NCBI GenBank assembly: GCA_021776415.1
Contig: JAJFFY010000042.1
Location: forward strand, 1-39,787
Length of the DNA: 39,787 nt
Source of the DNA: Hyphococcus sp.
Lineage (GTDB): Bacteria > Pseudomonadota > Alphaproteobacteria > Caulobacterales > Parvularculaceae
Direction of reading: 5' to 3'
Notes under the pieces: model-generated
What the model was told of the DNA's origin: nothing
Database searches by the model: none
What the model saw: only the letters and a program-made list of their open reading frames with translations
Translations under genes and position numbers: made by a program
Part shown: piece by piece, positions 25,526 to 33,472 of the stretch
Layout of the letters: the number at the start of each line of letters is the position of its first letter
How positions within the stretch are numbered: position 1 is the first letter of the stretch

Positions 25526-27127
25526 TTACGTTTTTTTTGTGCCTTTCTTTGCAGCTTTCAACGCGCGGTATTCGTCCCTCAAGCCCAAATAGAGGCTGAC
25601 GCAGCACGCAAGCAAAATCACCGTGAAGGGGAGCGCAGCAGTAATTGTTCCAGCTTGCAATGAGCGCAAGGCCTCCGTGCCTCCGCCAAATAGGAGAACC
25701 GAGGCGGTTAGACCAAGCATCAGCGCCCAGAAAATGCGCTGTGCGACAGGCGCGGTTGTCTTTCCTCCGGCAGTGATAGCGTCGACGACAAGCGCGCCTG
25801 AGTCCGCTGATGTCGTTATAAATACCAAAAGTAATAAAATGGCGGCTGCGGAACTTAGTGCCGCGAACGGCATGTTGTCGAGCATGTGGAAAAGAACAAG
25901 CGAAGCGTCTGTAACACCCCCGGCAATATCGCCTGTGCCACTCTGATACTGAGCGATTGCAGTCTCCCCAAATGCGGTGAACCAGATGACGCCAATAATC
26001 GTCGGCGCCAAAAGTACAACACTGACATATTCACGCACCGTTCGCCCTTTTGAAATGCGTGCGATAAACATGCCGACAAATGGGCCCCACGCGATCCACC
26101 ACGCCCAATAAAAAATTGTCCAGCCATGAAAGAAATCGGTGTCGTCTCGCCCGAACCAGATGCCAAGGCGAGCTGTATCGAAGAGATAATTTTGTAAATT
26201 CTCGCCTAAGGAGGCGAAAAGCGAAAATCCCTGACCTGCGGCGATCACAAAAACCAACAAGACAAAAGCGATAATCATGTTAATATTGCTGAGCAATTTG
26301 ACGCCGCCATCCAATCCGCGGACGACTGATACAATCGCCGCCCCGGTTATAACAAAAATAAGTAAAATCTGTATAGTGATCGACGGCGTGAAGCCGAACA
26401 AATAGGCAAGTCCGCTGGTCGCCTGCGTTGCGCCTAGGCCGATTGATGTTGCCAAGCCGAAAATCGTTGAAATAACAGCAAAAAGATCAATGATATGGCC
26501 CGGCCACCCCCAAACGCGGTCGCCTAGAATCGGATAGAATGCAGAACGGATCGTGAGGGGCAGGCCCTTATTGAACGCAAAAAACCCGAGCGCGAGCCCA
26601 ACAATCGCGTAGACAGCCCAAGCTAATATGCCCCAGTGAAAGATGGATGCGCTAAAGGCGAGGCGCTTGGCTTGCGGCGTGCCTGCTTCGACATCAAACG
26701 GTGTGCCCGCCCAGTTTGTATAAAAGGCGAGGGGTTCAGCTGCGCCGTAGAACATATATCCAATGCCCACTCCGGCTGCGAATAACATCGCAATCCACGA
26801 CGCGATTCCAAATTCCGGCTTGGCGTCGACCCCACCAAGGCGAATCCCGCCGAGCGGTGAAAGCGCAAAGCCCACGCAAAATATGAACGCCACGATCGGC
26901 GTTAGAGCGAAGAGCCAATCGAAGCTTTTCAACGTCCAGGCCTGCGCACCTGTGAGCCAGACGTTGGCGATAGTTGGAAAGGCGAGCGTCGCTCCGGCGA
27001 AAAGAAGAACCAGGCCCGCGCTCAGGAAAAATACGGGATTGTGAATCTCGAATCCGAAGACGGTGATGTTGTCCCGGCCGACTTCATAGTCAGTTTCATA
27101 GGAAGGCTGGTCGATAGCGTCGCTCAT
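25526..27127 (-). CDS. BCCT-family betaine/carnitine/choline transporter
   Basis: The 533-aa inner-membrane protein has about 12 hydrophobic segments. Family motifs are clear: FAAGVGIGYMFYGAAEPL at 116-133, and the tryptophan-rich substrate box FYWAWWIAWGPFVGMFIARISKGRTVREYV at about 339-368. BCCT carriers take up compounds with a quaternary ammonium group. The short N-terminal tail and the lack of a long regulatory C-terminal domain suggest uptake for catabolism rather than osmosensing. It is divergent from a TmpA/TmpB-like pair and near dimethylglycine and sarcosine degradation genes, so the substrate is likely glycine betaine, 2-trimethylaminoethylphosphonate or a related compound; the exact substrate cannot be read from sequence. 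Confidence 0.94.
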   Translation of the reverse strand: MSDAIDQPSYETDYEVGRDNITVFGFEIHNPVFFLSAGLVLLFAGATLAFPTIANVWLTGAQAWTLKSFDWLFALTPIVAFIFCVGFALSPLGGIRLGGVDAKPEFGIASWIAMLFAAGVGIGYMFYGAAEPLAFYTNWAGTPFDVEAGTPQAKRLAFSASIFHWGILAWAVYAIVGLALGFFAFNKGLPLTIRSAFYPILGDRVWGWPGHIIDLFAVISTIFGLATSIGLGATQATSGLAYLFGFTPSITIQILLIFVITGAAIVSVVRGLDGGVKLLSNINMIIAFVLLVFVIAAGQGFSLFASLGENLQNYLFDTARLGIWFGRDDTDFFHGWTIFYWAWWIAWGPFVGMFIARISKGRTVREYVSVVLLAPTIIGVIWFTAFGETAIAQYQSGTGDIAGGVTDASLVLFHMLDNMPFAALSSAAAILLLLVFITTSADSGALVVDAITAGGKTTAPVAQRIFWALMLGLTASVLLFGGGTEALRSLQAGTITAALPFTVILLACCVSLYLGLRDEYRALKAAKKGTKKT

Positions 27128-27323
27128 GCAATAATCTAGCCCCGAATAACGTACTTGAAATGCAATAAAGCAGAAAGCTAACGCATCCGCGCTGTACTGT
27201 CGATCTTGCCTGGCCGCCGCTGAGGTGGAAGAGATAGAGTCACCTCAGGACCAGTCTATTATTATGCTTTTCCATCACCGATGCTTATTAATAGTATCAA
27301 ATTTGCTCAACTTTGCCAAAACT

Positions 27324-27351
27324 AAAAATGCTGCATAAAAAATGCTGCATA
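27324..27351. promoter_or_regulatory. Two tandem 14-bp repeats with palindromic cores upstream of the dioxygenase gene
   Basis: AAAAATGCTGCATA occurs twice with no gap (27324-27337 and 27338-27351), ending 30 bp before the dioxygenase start. Each copy contains ATGCTGCAT, a palindrome around a central T. Two adjacent symmetric sites in the divergent region between the BCCT and dioxygenase genes suggest an operator for a dimeric regulator bound in tandem. Confidence 0.65.
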
Positions 27352-27381
27352 ATATGACGGTAGGACGCAATTGGGGCATAG

Positions 27382-28530
27382 ATGGATTTCGGTATTTCTG
27401 ACATCGAAATTGATTATGAGAGTGGTGGCGTTGCTTTATCCTCTCCCGGCGGTCGTCACGTCTTGTTGCACGCGCTTTGGCTTCGCGAGCGCGCCATTGG
27501 CCTGAACGCCCTTGATCCTGTAAACGGTCAACGCCTTTATGAGCCGGCTGAGCTCGCGCCGGATCTGCACATTACAGGCGTCAAACTGACCCCTTCCGGC
27601 GAAATCGAGCTTGAGTTTAGCGATGGCGTTGATTGCCGTGCCGTGCTTCCTGATATCGCGATTGAGCTCGGATGGTGCAATGATCCGCAAGCGCCGCCGG
27701 CCGCCGAACCCTGGGACGCAAGCTTGTCGCCGCGACCGGAAGCGTTCTGGAGCGATCTTGAAAATCCGGAGGCGTTCCGTACTTTGCTTGCCAGTTTCTA
27801 TCGAACTGGTTTTTGCGTCATTCGTCAAACGCCGACGAAGTCCGGATCGCTGGCGCAGATGGCGCAACGGTTTGGCTATATTCGCGAGACGCATTTCGGA
27901 GTGCTTTTTGATGTCGTTACAAAACAGCGAGCCAGCGATCTGGCCTACACGGACATAGCACTTGCGGCGCATACGGACAATCCGTACCGGCAACCGATCC
28001 CCGGCATCCAGTTCCTTCATTGTTTGGAAAACACTGTCGCCGGCGGGTTATCGACACTGGTTGACGGTTTTGCGCTTGTGCGTCGCCTCGCTTTGGAATC
28101 ACCAGAACAGGTGAAAATCTTGTCACAAACGCCGGTCCGATTTCGGTATGAATCAGACGGCGCCATTTTGCAGCATTCTGGCCCGCTAATTGAGTACGAC
28201 CTGACAGGCCGATTGGTGCGTGTCCGGTTGAGTTCACGGCTGGATTTCGCGCCACCGCTGGAGCCGGACATGCTGAAGATATTTTATGCCGGACGGCGGC
28301 GGCTGCAACTTCTTGCTGGTGATCCTGAGTTTGAAATTCGCTACGCATTCGAGCCCGGCATGCTATTGATGATGGATAACTATCGGACATTGCATGGGCG
28401 TACGGCCTTTGATCAATCTTCCGGCCGGCGCCATTTACAAGGTTGTTATATTGACCATGACGGGCCGGACGGGCTCTATCGTATGCTCGTTCGCGATGGC
28501 GCAGCATCCGTGGGCCGGAATGTGGAGTAG
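27382..28530 (+). CDS. tmpA: TmpA-like 2-oxoglutarate dioxygenase (gamma-butyrobetaine hydroxylase family)
   Basis: The product is a 382-aa Fe(II)/2-oxoglutarate oxygenase with the TauD fold. Iron ligands are His197-x-Asp199 (AAHTDNPY) and His338 (RTLHGRTAF), with Arg349/Arg350 placed for 2-oxoglutarate. The N-terminal DUF971-like domain (1-100) lacks the Cys cluster that binds zinc in gamma-butyrobetaine hydroxylase (LWLRERAIG instead of LWLRDNCPC). Such proteins are usually annotated as gamma-butyrobetaine hydroxylase. The HD-domain oxygenase 33 bp downstream is the known partner arrangement of TmpA, which hydroxylates 2-trimethylaminoethylphosphonate at C1. That pairing makes TmpA the better call. 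Carnitine biosynthesis is the alternative. Confidence 0.8.
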   Translation: MDFGISDIEIDYESGGVALSSPGGRHVLLHALWLRERAIGLNALDPVNGQRLYEPAELAPDLHITGVKLTPSGEIELEFSDGVDCRAVLPDIAIELGWCNDPQAPPAAEPWDASLSPRPEAFWSDLENPEAFRTLLASFYRTGFCVIRQTPTKSGSLAQMAQRFGYIRETHFGVLFDVVTKQRASDLAYTDIALAAHTDNPYRQPIPGIQFLHCLENTVAGGLSTLVDGFALVRRLALESPEQVKILSQTPVRFRYESDGAILQHSGPLIEYDLTGRLVRVRLSSRLDFAPPLEPDMLKIFYAGRRRLQLLAGDPEFEIRYAFEPGMLLMMDNYRTLHGRTAFDQSSGRRHLQGCYIDHDGPDGLYRMLVRDGAASVGRNVE

Positions 28531-28563
28531 CCCAATCAACAAAAGAGCAGGGTACGATCAACC

Positions 28564-29172
28564 GTGACCAGTCCGAAAACAGCCGTTTCGTTTTGCCAGA
28601 TGAAGGACGGAACGATCGAAGATTATGAATTACTTGCGCGATATGAAAATCAATACGCTGAGGAATTGCCTGACCGCATACTGGCGCGGCTGGAACAATT
28701 GAAATTCGGTATATCTGGCTATCAGGTAAGCCGATTTGAGCATTCGTTGCAATCGGCGACGCGGGCAATGCGTGACGGCGCTGATGTCGACTGGGTTGTC
28801 GCCGCACTTCTCCACGATATCGGTGATGATCTTGCGCCAAACAATCACGATGCGTTAGCGGCTACCGTGCTCGCCCCGTTCGTGCGTGAAGAATGCGCTT
28901 GGGTAGTGCGCCATCACGGAATTTTTCAATTCGCCTATTACGGCGACAAAGTGGGCAGCGATCCGGAAGCGCGTCAGAAATTTGCCGGTCATCCGCACTA
29001 TGATGCAACGGTTGTTTTTTGTGAGCGCTGGGATCAAACGTCGTTCAATCCGGCCTATGACAGCGAGCCCTTATCGGCTTTCGAACCAATGGTGCGAGAA
29101 GTCTTTTTACGCAATCCGTGGGATGAGAGGCATTTGCGTCCTGGCGTTCATATGCAGCTCGTGAGCGCTTAG
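28564..29172 (+). CDS. tmpB: TmpB-like HD-domain mixed-valent di-iron phosphonate oxygenase (GTG start)
   Basis: The product is 202 aa. TmpB and its relative PhnZ cleave the C-P bond of 1-hydroxyphosphonates; TmpB yields glycine betaine and phosphate. The metal-ligand pattern is present: His60 (SRFEHSLQSATRA), His84-Asp85 (ALLHDIGDDLAP), His95 (NNH), His117/118 (VVRHHGIF) and Asp157 (FCERWDQTSFNP). The segment GADVDWVVAALLHDIGDD with CAWVVRHHGIFQ and ERWDQTSF is characteristic of this subgroup rather than of HD phosphatases. GTG 28564 is the likely start (AGGG upstream); ATG at 28600 is possible. It forms an operon with the TmpA-like gene. Function rests on similarity and pairing, not on assay. 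Confidence 0.78.
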   Translation: MTSPKTAVSFCQMKDGTIEDYELLARYENQYAEELPDRILARLEQLKFGISGYQVSRFEHSLQSATRAMRDGADVDWVVAALLHDIGDDLAPNNHDALAATVLAPFVREECAWVVRHHGIFQFAYYGDKVGSDPEARQKFAGHPHYDATVVFCERWDQTSFNPAYDSEPLSAFEPMVREVFLRNPWDERHLRPGVHMQLVSA

Positions 29173-29196
29173 CGCAAAATAATTACAGCGGTTTAA

Positions 29197-30093
29197 TCAC
29201 ACGGAAATGCCGTTCTGGCGGTGCGCGGCGGTTAGCGTGTTCGCCATCAACAGGGCGATCGTCATCGGGCCGACGCCGCCGGGTACAGGGGTAATTGCTC
29301 CGGCGACCTTAGACGCACTCTCAAAGTCGACATCGCCAACAAGTTTTGATTTGCCATCGCCTTTTTCTGGAGCGGGAACGTGGTTAATGCCGACATCAAT
29401 AACGGACGCGCCTGGTTTGATCCAATCGCCCTTGATCATTCCTGGGCGACCCACAGCGGCAACCAATATATCTGCGCCGCGCGTGACGTCTTCGAGATTT
29501 TTTGTTCGTGAATGCGCAATTGTCACTGTACAGTTTTCAATAAGAAGCAATTGCGCCACTGGTTTTCCAACAATGTTGGAGCGGCCAATTATAACCGCAT
29601 GAAGGCCGGACAAATTGTCACCGTGTACGGACTTTGCGAGAATTACTGACCCAGCTGGCGTGCAGGGGATAAGCGCTTTGTCCAGTTGTGCTGCGCCAAG
29701 CCGGCCAACATTGATCGGGTGAAAGCCGTCAACATCTTTTTCAGACGCAATGAGCTCGATGATTTTTGATTCGTTTATGTGACCGGGCAGCGGTAATTGT
29801 ACAAGAATTCCGTGAATGGTCGGGTCATTGTTAAAATCTTTGATGATTGCGATCAAATCGTCTTCCGGCGTTTCCGCGGGCAATATTTTCTGGATCGACT
29901 TGAATCCGACCTTATCCGCCATTTTGCCCTTGTTGCGCACATAGACAGCGCTCGCCGGATCTTCGCCGACGAGGACAACAGCTAGACAGGGTGGGGATCC
30001 GATCTCACGAATATAGTCCTCAGTCTGGCGTGCGATTTTATCCGTAATGCTCGCTGCGATGGTTTTGCCGTCGATGATTGTGTGTGCGGTCAT
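29197..30093 (-). CDS. folD: Bifunctional methylene-THF dehydrogenase/methenyl-THF cyclohydrolase FolD
   Basis: FolD interconverts 5,10-methylene-, methenyl- and 10-formyl-tetrahydrofolate with NADP. The 298-aa product has the catalytic YVRNKGK (Tyr51, Lys55), [26 protein letters not shown], the Rossmann signature [16 protein letters not shown] and the C-terminal [19 protein letters not shown] chose ATG 30093 because AAAGGA lies about 7 nt upstream; a TTG two codons earlier is less likely. It is convergent with the TmpB-like gene and divergent from the TetR regulator. The sarcosine and dimethylglycine enzymes nearby load formaldehyde-level carbon onto THF, so FolD is well placed to oxidise it. 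Confidence 0.97.
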   Translation of the reverse strand: MTAHTIIDGKTIAASITDKIARQTEDYIREIGSPPCLAVVLVGEDPASAVYVRNKGKMADKVGFKSIQKILPAETPEDDLIAIIKDFNNDPTIHGILVQLPLPGHINESKIIELIASEKDVDGFHPINVGRLGAAQLDKALIPCTPAGSVILAKSVHGDNLSGLHAVIIGRSNIVGKPVAQLLLIENCTVTIAHSRTKNLEDVTRGADILVAAVGRPGMIKGDWIKPGASVIDVGINHVPAPEKGDGKSKLVGDVDFESASKVAGAITPVPGGVGPMTIALLMANTLTAAHRQNGISV

Positions 30094-30199
30094 ATTCAAA
30101 TCCTTTTGCCGGCGATCTGAGCATTGGGCGTTTCGCTCGTTTTTTCCGTAGTTCTCTTCACGTTTTTTGACGCGGCGAAAAAGACGGCCCCGGTCACAA

Positions 30200-30227
30200 T
30201 TGACAGGAGCGTATAGCTCAATATAGA
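30200..30227 (+). promoter_or_regulatory. Predicted promoter of the TetR-type regulator
   Basis: TTGACA (30200-30205) and TATAGA (30222-30227) are 16 bp apart, a near-consensus sigma70-type promoter reading toward the regulator and the dehydrogenase genes. The operator begins at the next base. Confidence 0.65.
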
Positions 30228-30247
30228 CTAACTGACTAGTTAGTTAG
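30228..30247. promoter_or_regulatory. Imperfect palindromic operator, TetR type
   Basis: CTAACTGACTAGTTAGTTAG is an inverted repeat matching at 18 of 20 positions, directly downstream of a -10 element, so a bound dimer would block transcription start. The ACTxACTAGTxAGT core resembles TetR-family operators. It lies 75 bp before the regulator gene and could also affect folD on the other side. Confidence 0.72.
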
Positions 30248-30321
30248 TGGTTTTCGGGAGTGCACCCCAGAACCTACGACGGCGGCTGGCTTGTCCGGTC
30301 TAGCGGAAACGAGTGGAGACC

Positions 30322-30951
30322 ATGATGGGCGGGCGGTATTCGGCGCAGGACGCAACCAACACGTCGCAAAACATTATCAACGGGGCGCTTTCAGCGATGG
30401 CTGAAGAAGGTATCGCCAATTTGACGACTAAATCTGTCAGCCGCCGGGCTGATGTCTCTACAGGCTCTATCCATTATTTTTTCGACACTAAAGAAAATCT
30501 AATCTATTCAGCATTCGCTTACATGGTGAAAGCGCTCCACAATGAAACGCTGGCGATCAGAAAAAAAGAAAAAGACCCCTTGAAAAGAATCGCCCGTTCG
30601 ATTGAAGTTCATTTCAGTCCGCTTCACTTCGTAGAAGATGCATCAATCATTTGGCCGCAATTTTGGGCTTATTCTGGATCGGATGAAGCGGCGGCGCGGC
30701 TCTTTCGTATCTTCAGTGCTCGTATGATCAGCAACTATGCAGCCGATTTAAAGGCTGCTGGTTATGATCAAGACAAGGCGCGGCTCAAGGCTGTCGAATT
30801 AAGCGCCTTGACGCGTGGGCTTTGGCTTGAAAAGCGGTTGGCAAAAAGCGTTCGCCCGAAAGAATGTTGGCGGATCCTTGAAAATGCACTGGCGGCTGTG
30901 GCTTTAGAAGCCGGGTGCGTGGCCCCGAAATTCAACACTATAGTAGCGTAA
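30322..30951 (+). CDS. TetR-family regulator (BetI-like)
   Basis: The product is about 209 aa. The N-terminal HTH (about 15-60) reads IINGALSAMAEEGIANLTTKSVSRRADVSTGSIHYFFDTKENLIYSAF, the TetR pattern. The C-terminal helical domain (WPQFWAYSGSDEAAARLFRIFSARM, RGLWLEKRL) is like BetI, the choline-responsive repressor of betaine genes. Two ATGs (30322 and 30325) follow a GGAG site, and either could start; a GTG at 30313 is less likely. A promoter with an overlapping palindrome lies upstream, which fits autoregulation. The next gene downstream is a dimethylglycine/sarcosine dehydrogenase, so the ligand may be a betaine-pathway compound. The ligand is inference. Confidence 0.88.
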   Translation: MMGGRYSAQDATNTSQNIINGALSAMAEEGIANLTTKSVSRRADVSTGSIHYFFDTKENLIYSAFAYMVKALHNETLAIRKKEKDPLKRIARSIEVHFSPLHFVEDASIIWPQFWAYSGSDEAAARLFRIFSARMISNYAADLKAAGYDQDKARLKAVELSALTRGLWLEKRLAKSVRPKECWRILENALAAVALEAGCVAPKFNTIVA

Positions 30952-31009
30952 ATTCCGACTAATAAAATACAATAGACGGCATTAGAGGTCGGGCGCTTAG
31001 GAAAACGCG

Positions 31010-33472
31010 ATGAACAAAAATTCAGACTCTTCAGTAATGAAAACGCACGCCCGCGCGGTTGTCATCGGCGGCGGCGCTGTGGGTGTATCAACGCTCTATC
31101 ATCTCGCGAAAAAAGGCTGGAGCGATGTCGTTCTAATAGAACGTAAGGAGCTGACGTCTGGCTCGACATGGCATGCAGCCGGCCTCCTGCCGCTGTTTAA
31201 TATGAGTTACTCTGTCGGCCAGCTCCACAAATATTCCGTCGACCTTTACGGCCGCCTCGGCGCTGAAGTCGATATGGATGTTGGATTGCGCACTGTTTCC
31301 AATATCCGTCTTGCGACCAATCAGGACCGCATGGATGAATATCGTCAATATGCCGGTGTCGCTCAAACAATTGGCATTGATGTTGAATTTCTAACGCCCG
31401 ATGAGGTAATCGGTATCTGGCCGTTTGCGGTAAAGGACGGTCTTGTCGGCGCCATGCGCCACCCCAATGACGGCTATGTTCAACCTGCGGATTTGACCCA
31501 GGCGCTCGCCACCGGCGCTCGAAAGCTCGGCGCCAAGATATACCGTAACACGACAGTGACCGGGATCTCGCAGGCGTCGAGCGGCGAATGGAGGGTTGAA
31601 ACCGACAAAGGCGAAATCACATGCGAGCATGTGGTTTCCTGCACAGGGAATTTCGCGCGCCAGACGGGCGCCATGGTTGGTCTTGACATACCGGTCATCC
31701 CCGTCGAACACCAATATATTGTCACCGAACCGCATGCTGATATACAAGCGCGCAGCAAAGATGGTCTGCCGGAGCTTGGCGTCTTACGGGAGTCTGACGG
31801 CTCCTGGTATATGCGAGAGGAGGCAGGCGGGCTCCTTCTCGGTCCTTATGAAAAAGGCGCACCGGCCTGTTATGTCGATGGACCGGATGCAGACAGCGAG
31901 TACGAACTTTTCCAAGAAGACATTGACCGGTTGATGCCACACATTGAATCGGCAATCCGTCGTGTGCCGATCTTTGAACAGCTCGGAATCAAAAAGGTCT
32001 ATAATGGCGCCATTGCTTATGCGCCCGATGGCAATCCGATTGTCGGGCCGGCATGGGACAAGAAGAATTTCTGGCTCAATGAGGGTCACAGTTTCGGTAT
32101 TACAGCGGCAGGCGGCGCCGGCTGGCAGCTTGCCGAGTGGATTGTCGAGGGCGCGCCGAGTGTCGATATGCTTGGCGTCGACCCGCGCCGCTTCGGTGAT
32201 TACGCCACCAAAAGTTACCTCACAACGAAGAATGAAGAAGCCTACGCTGACGTCTTCACCATTCATTACCCTGACGAGGAACGTCCAGCCGCGCGGCCGT
32301 TAAAAACCTCGCCATGCTATGACCGTTTGAAAGCGAGGGGCGCCGTCTTTGGCCACCTATTTGGTTGGGAAAGGGCAAATTGGTTTGCGCCTGAGGGCGT
32401 AGAGCAAAAAGACCATTGGTCGTTCCGGCGTTCAAAGTGGTTCGAGCATGTCGGCAATGAATGCAAGAATGTTCAGGAAAATGTCGGCCTATTGGATATG
32501 ACCGCCTTCGCCAAGGCGCGCGTAACGGGCCCTGGGGCGGAAGCATTTCTTGATCGTTTGCTTGCCAATCGCCTGCCGAAAAAAATTGGCCGAGTAGGTT
32601 TGCTCCACGGATTGACACCGCAGGGCGGCGTTCATTCGGAATTCACGATCCAGCGCGAAGGGCCGGACCAATTCTACCTTGTTTCCGCTGGGGCATGGCA
32701 GCGCCTTGACCATGACTGGCTCAAAAAACAAATGCCATCGGACGGTTCCGTGCAATTTGAGAACTTGACCGGCGCCATGGGTGTGCTTGTGGTCGCTGGA
32801 CCGAATGCGCGTAACCTGTTGCAGCCGATCTGCGACACCGATCTTTCCAACGACTCGTTTCCCTGGCTCACCGGTCAGGAAACAAGCATCGGCCTTGCGC
32901 CGGTGAAATTGTTGCGGGTCAATTTTGTTGGCGAGCTGGGCTGGGAAATCCATCATGCGATTGAATATCAAAATCATATTTTCGATGCTGTATTTAGGAA
33001 TGGCGAAACACACGGTCTTAAACCTTTCGGCATTCGTGCAATGAACAATCTACGCCTTGAAAAATCCTACCGTCTCATCGGCACGGAAATGTCGATTGAA
33101 TATTCCGCATATGAGTCCGGGTTGGACCGATTTGTCTCCCTCAAGAAAGGTGACTTCATCGGTCGAGACAATCTTGTTGCTTGGAAAGAGCGCGGACACA
33201 AAAACGCCTTCGTCACTCTGGAGGTTTCCGGTAACAATGACGCAGACGTCATCGGCAACAATCCAATCTATGCAGGCAGCCAGGTTGTGGGCCGCGCGAC
33301 GGGCGGCGGTTACGGCTTCCGGTTGGGCAAGTCTCTGGCGCTGGCCATGGTCGAACCGTCATTCGCTGAGATAGGGCAGGAGCTTGAAATCGACGTGCTT
33401 GGAACGCGCTGTCAGGCGAGGATCTTAGAAGAAAGTCCCTACGACCCCAGAAATGATCGGCTTCGGTCCTGA
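31010..33472 (+). CDS. Dimethylglycine/sarcosine dehydrogenase family flavoprotein (FAD + GcvT domains)
   Basis: The 820-aa product oxidatively removes a methyl group from an N-methylated glycine and passes it to tetrahydrofolate. Domains: FAD-binding DAO fold with GGGAVG at 20-25, SGSTWHAAGL with His55 at the position that binds FAD covalently in dimethylglycine dehydrogenase, a central FAO_M segment (GHLFGWERANWFAPEG, about 445-460), and a C-terminal folate-binding GcvT domain (about 480-815, GELGWEIHH). AGGAAAA precedes the start. The stop overlaps the soxB start (TGATG). Since the next genes encode sarcosine oxidase, dimethylglycine is the more economical substrate, giving sarcosine for SoxBDAG; sarcosine cannot be ruled out. 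Confidence 0.88.
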   Translation: MNKNSDSSVMKTHARAVVIGGGAVGVSTLYHLAKKGWSDVVLIERKELTSGSTWHAAGLLPLFNMSYSVGQLHKYSVDLYGRLGAEVDMDVGLRTVSNIRLATNQDRMDEYRQYAGVAQTIGIDVEFLTPDEVIGIWPFAVKDGLVGAMRHPNDGYVQPADLTQALATGARKLGAKIYRNTTVTGISQASSGEWRVETDKGEITCEHVVSCTGNFARQTGAMVGLDIPVIPVEHQYIVTEPHADIQARSKDGLPELGVLRESDGSWYMREEAGGLLLGPYEKGAPACYVDGPDADSEYELFQEDIDRLMPHIESAIRRVPIFEQLGIKKVYNGAIAYAPDGNPIVGPAWDKKNFWLNEGHSFGITAAGGAGWQLAEWIVEGAPSVDMLGVDPRRFGDYATKSYLTTKNEEAYADVFTIHYPDEERPAARPLKTSPCYDRLKARGAVFGHLFGWERANWFAPEGVEQKDHWSFRRSKWFEHVGNECKNVQENVGLLDMTAFAKARVTGPGAEAFLDRLLANRLPKKIGRVGLLHGLTPQGGVHSEFTIQREGPDQFYLVSAGAWQRLDHDWLKKQMPSDGSVQFENLTGAMGVLVVAGPNARNLLQPICDTDLSNDSFPWLTGQETSIGLAPVKLLRVNFVGELGWEIHHAIEYQNHIFDAVFRNGETHGLKPFGIRAMNNLRLEKSYRLIGTEMSIEYSAYESGLDRFVSLKKGDFIGRDNLVAWKERGHKNAFVTLEVSGNNDADVIGNNPIYAGSQVVGRATGGGYGFRLGKSLALAMVEPSFAEIGQELEIDVLGTRCQARILEESPYDPRNDRLRS

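Noticed and set aside
25284..25607. Minus-strand frame of 107 residues at the transporter end
   Set aside because: It overlaps the real C-terminus of the BCCT gene in another frame and matches nothing.
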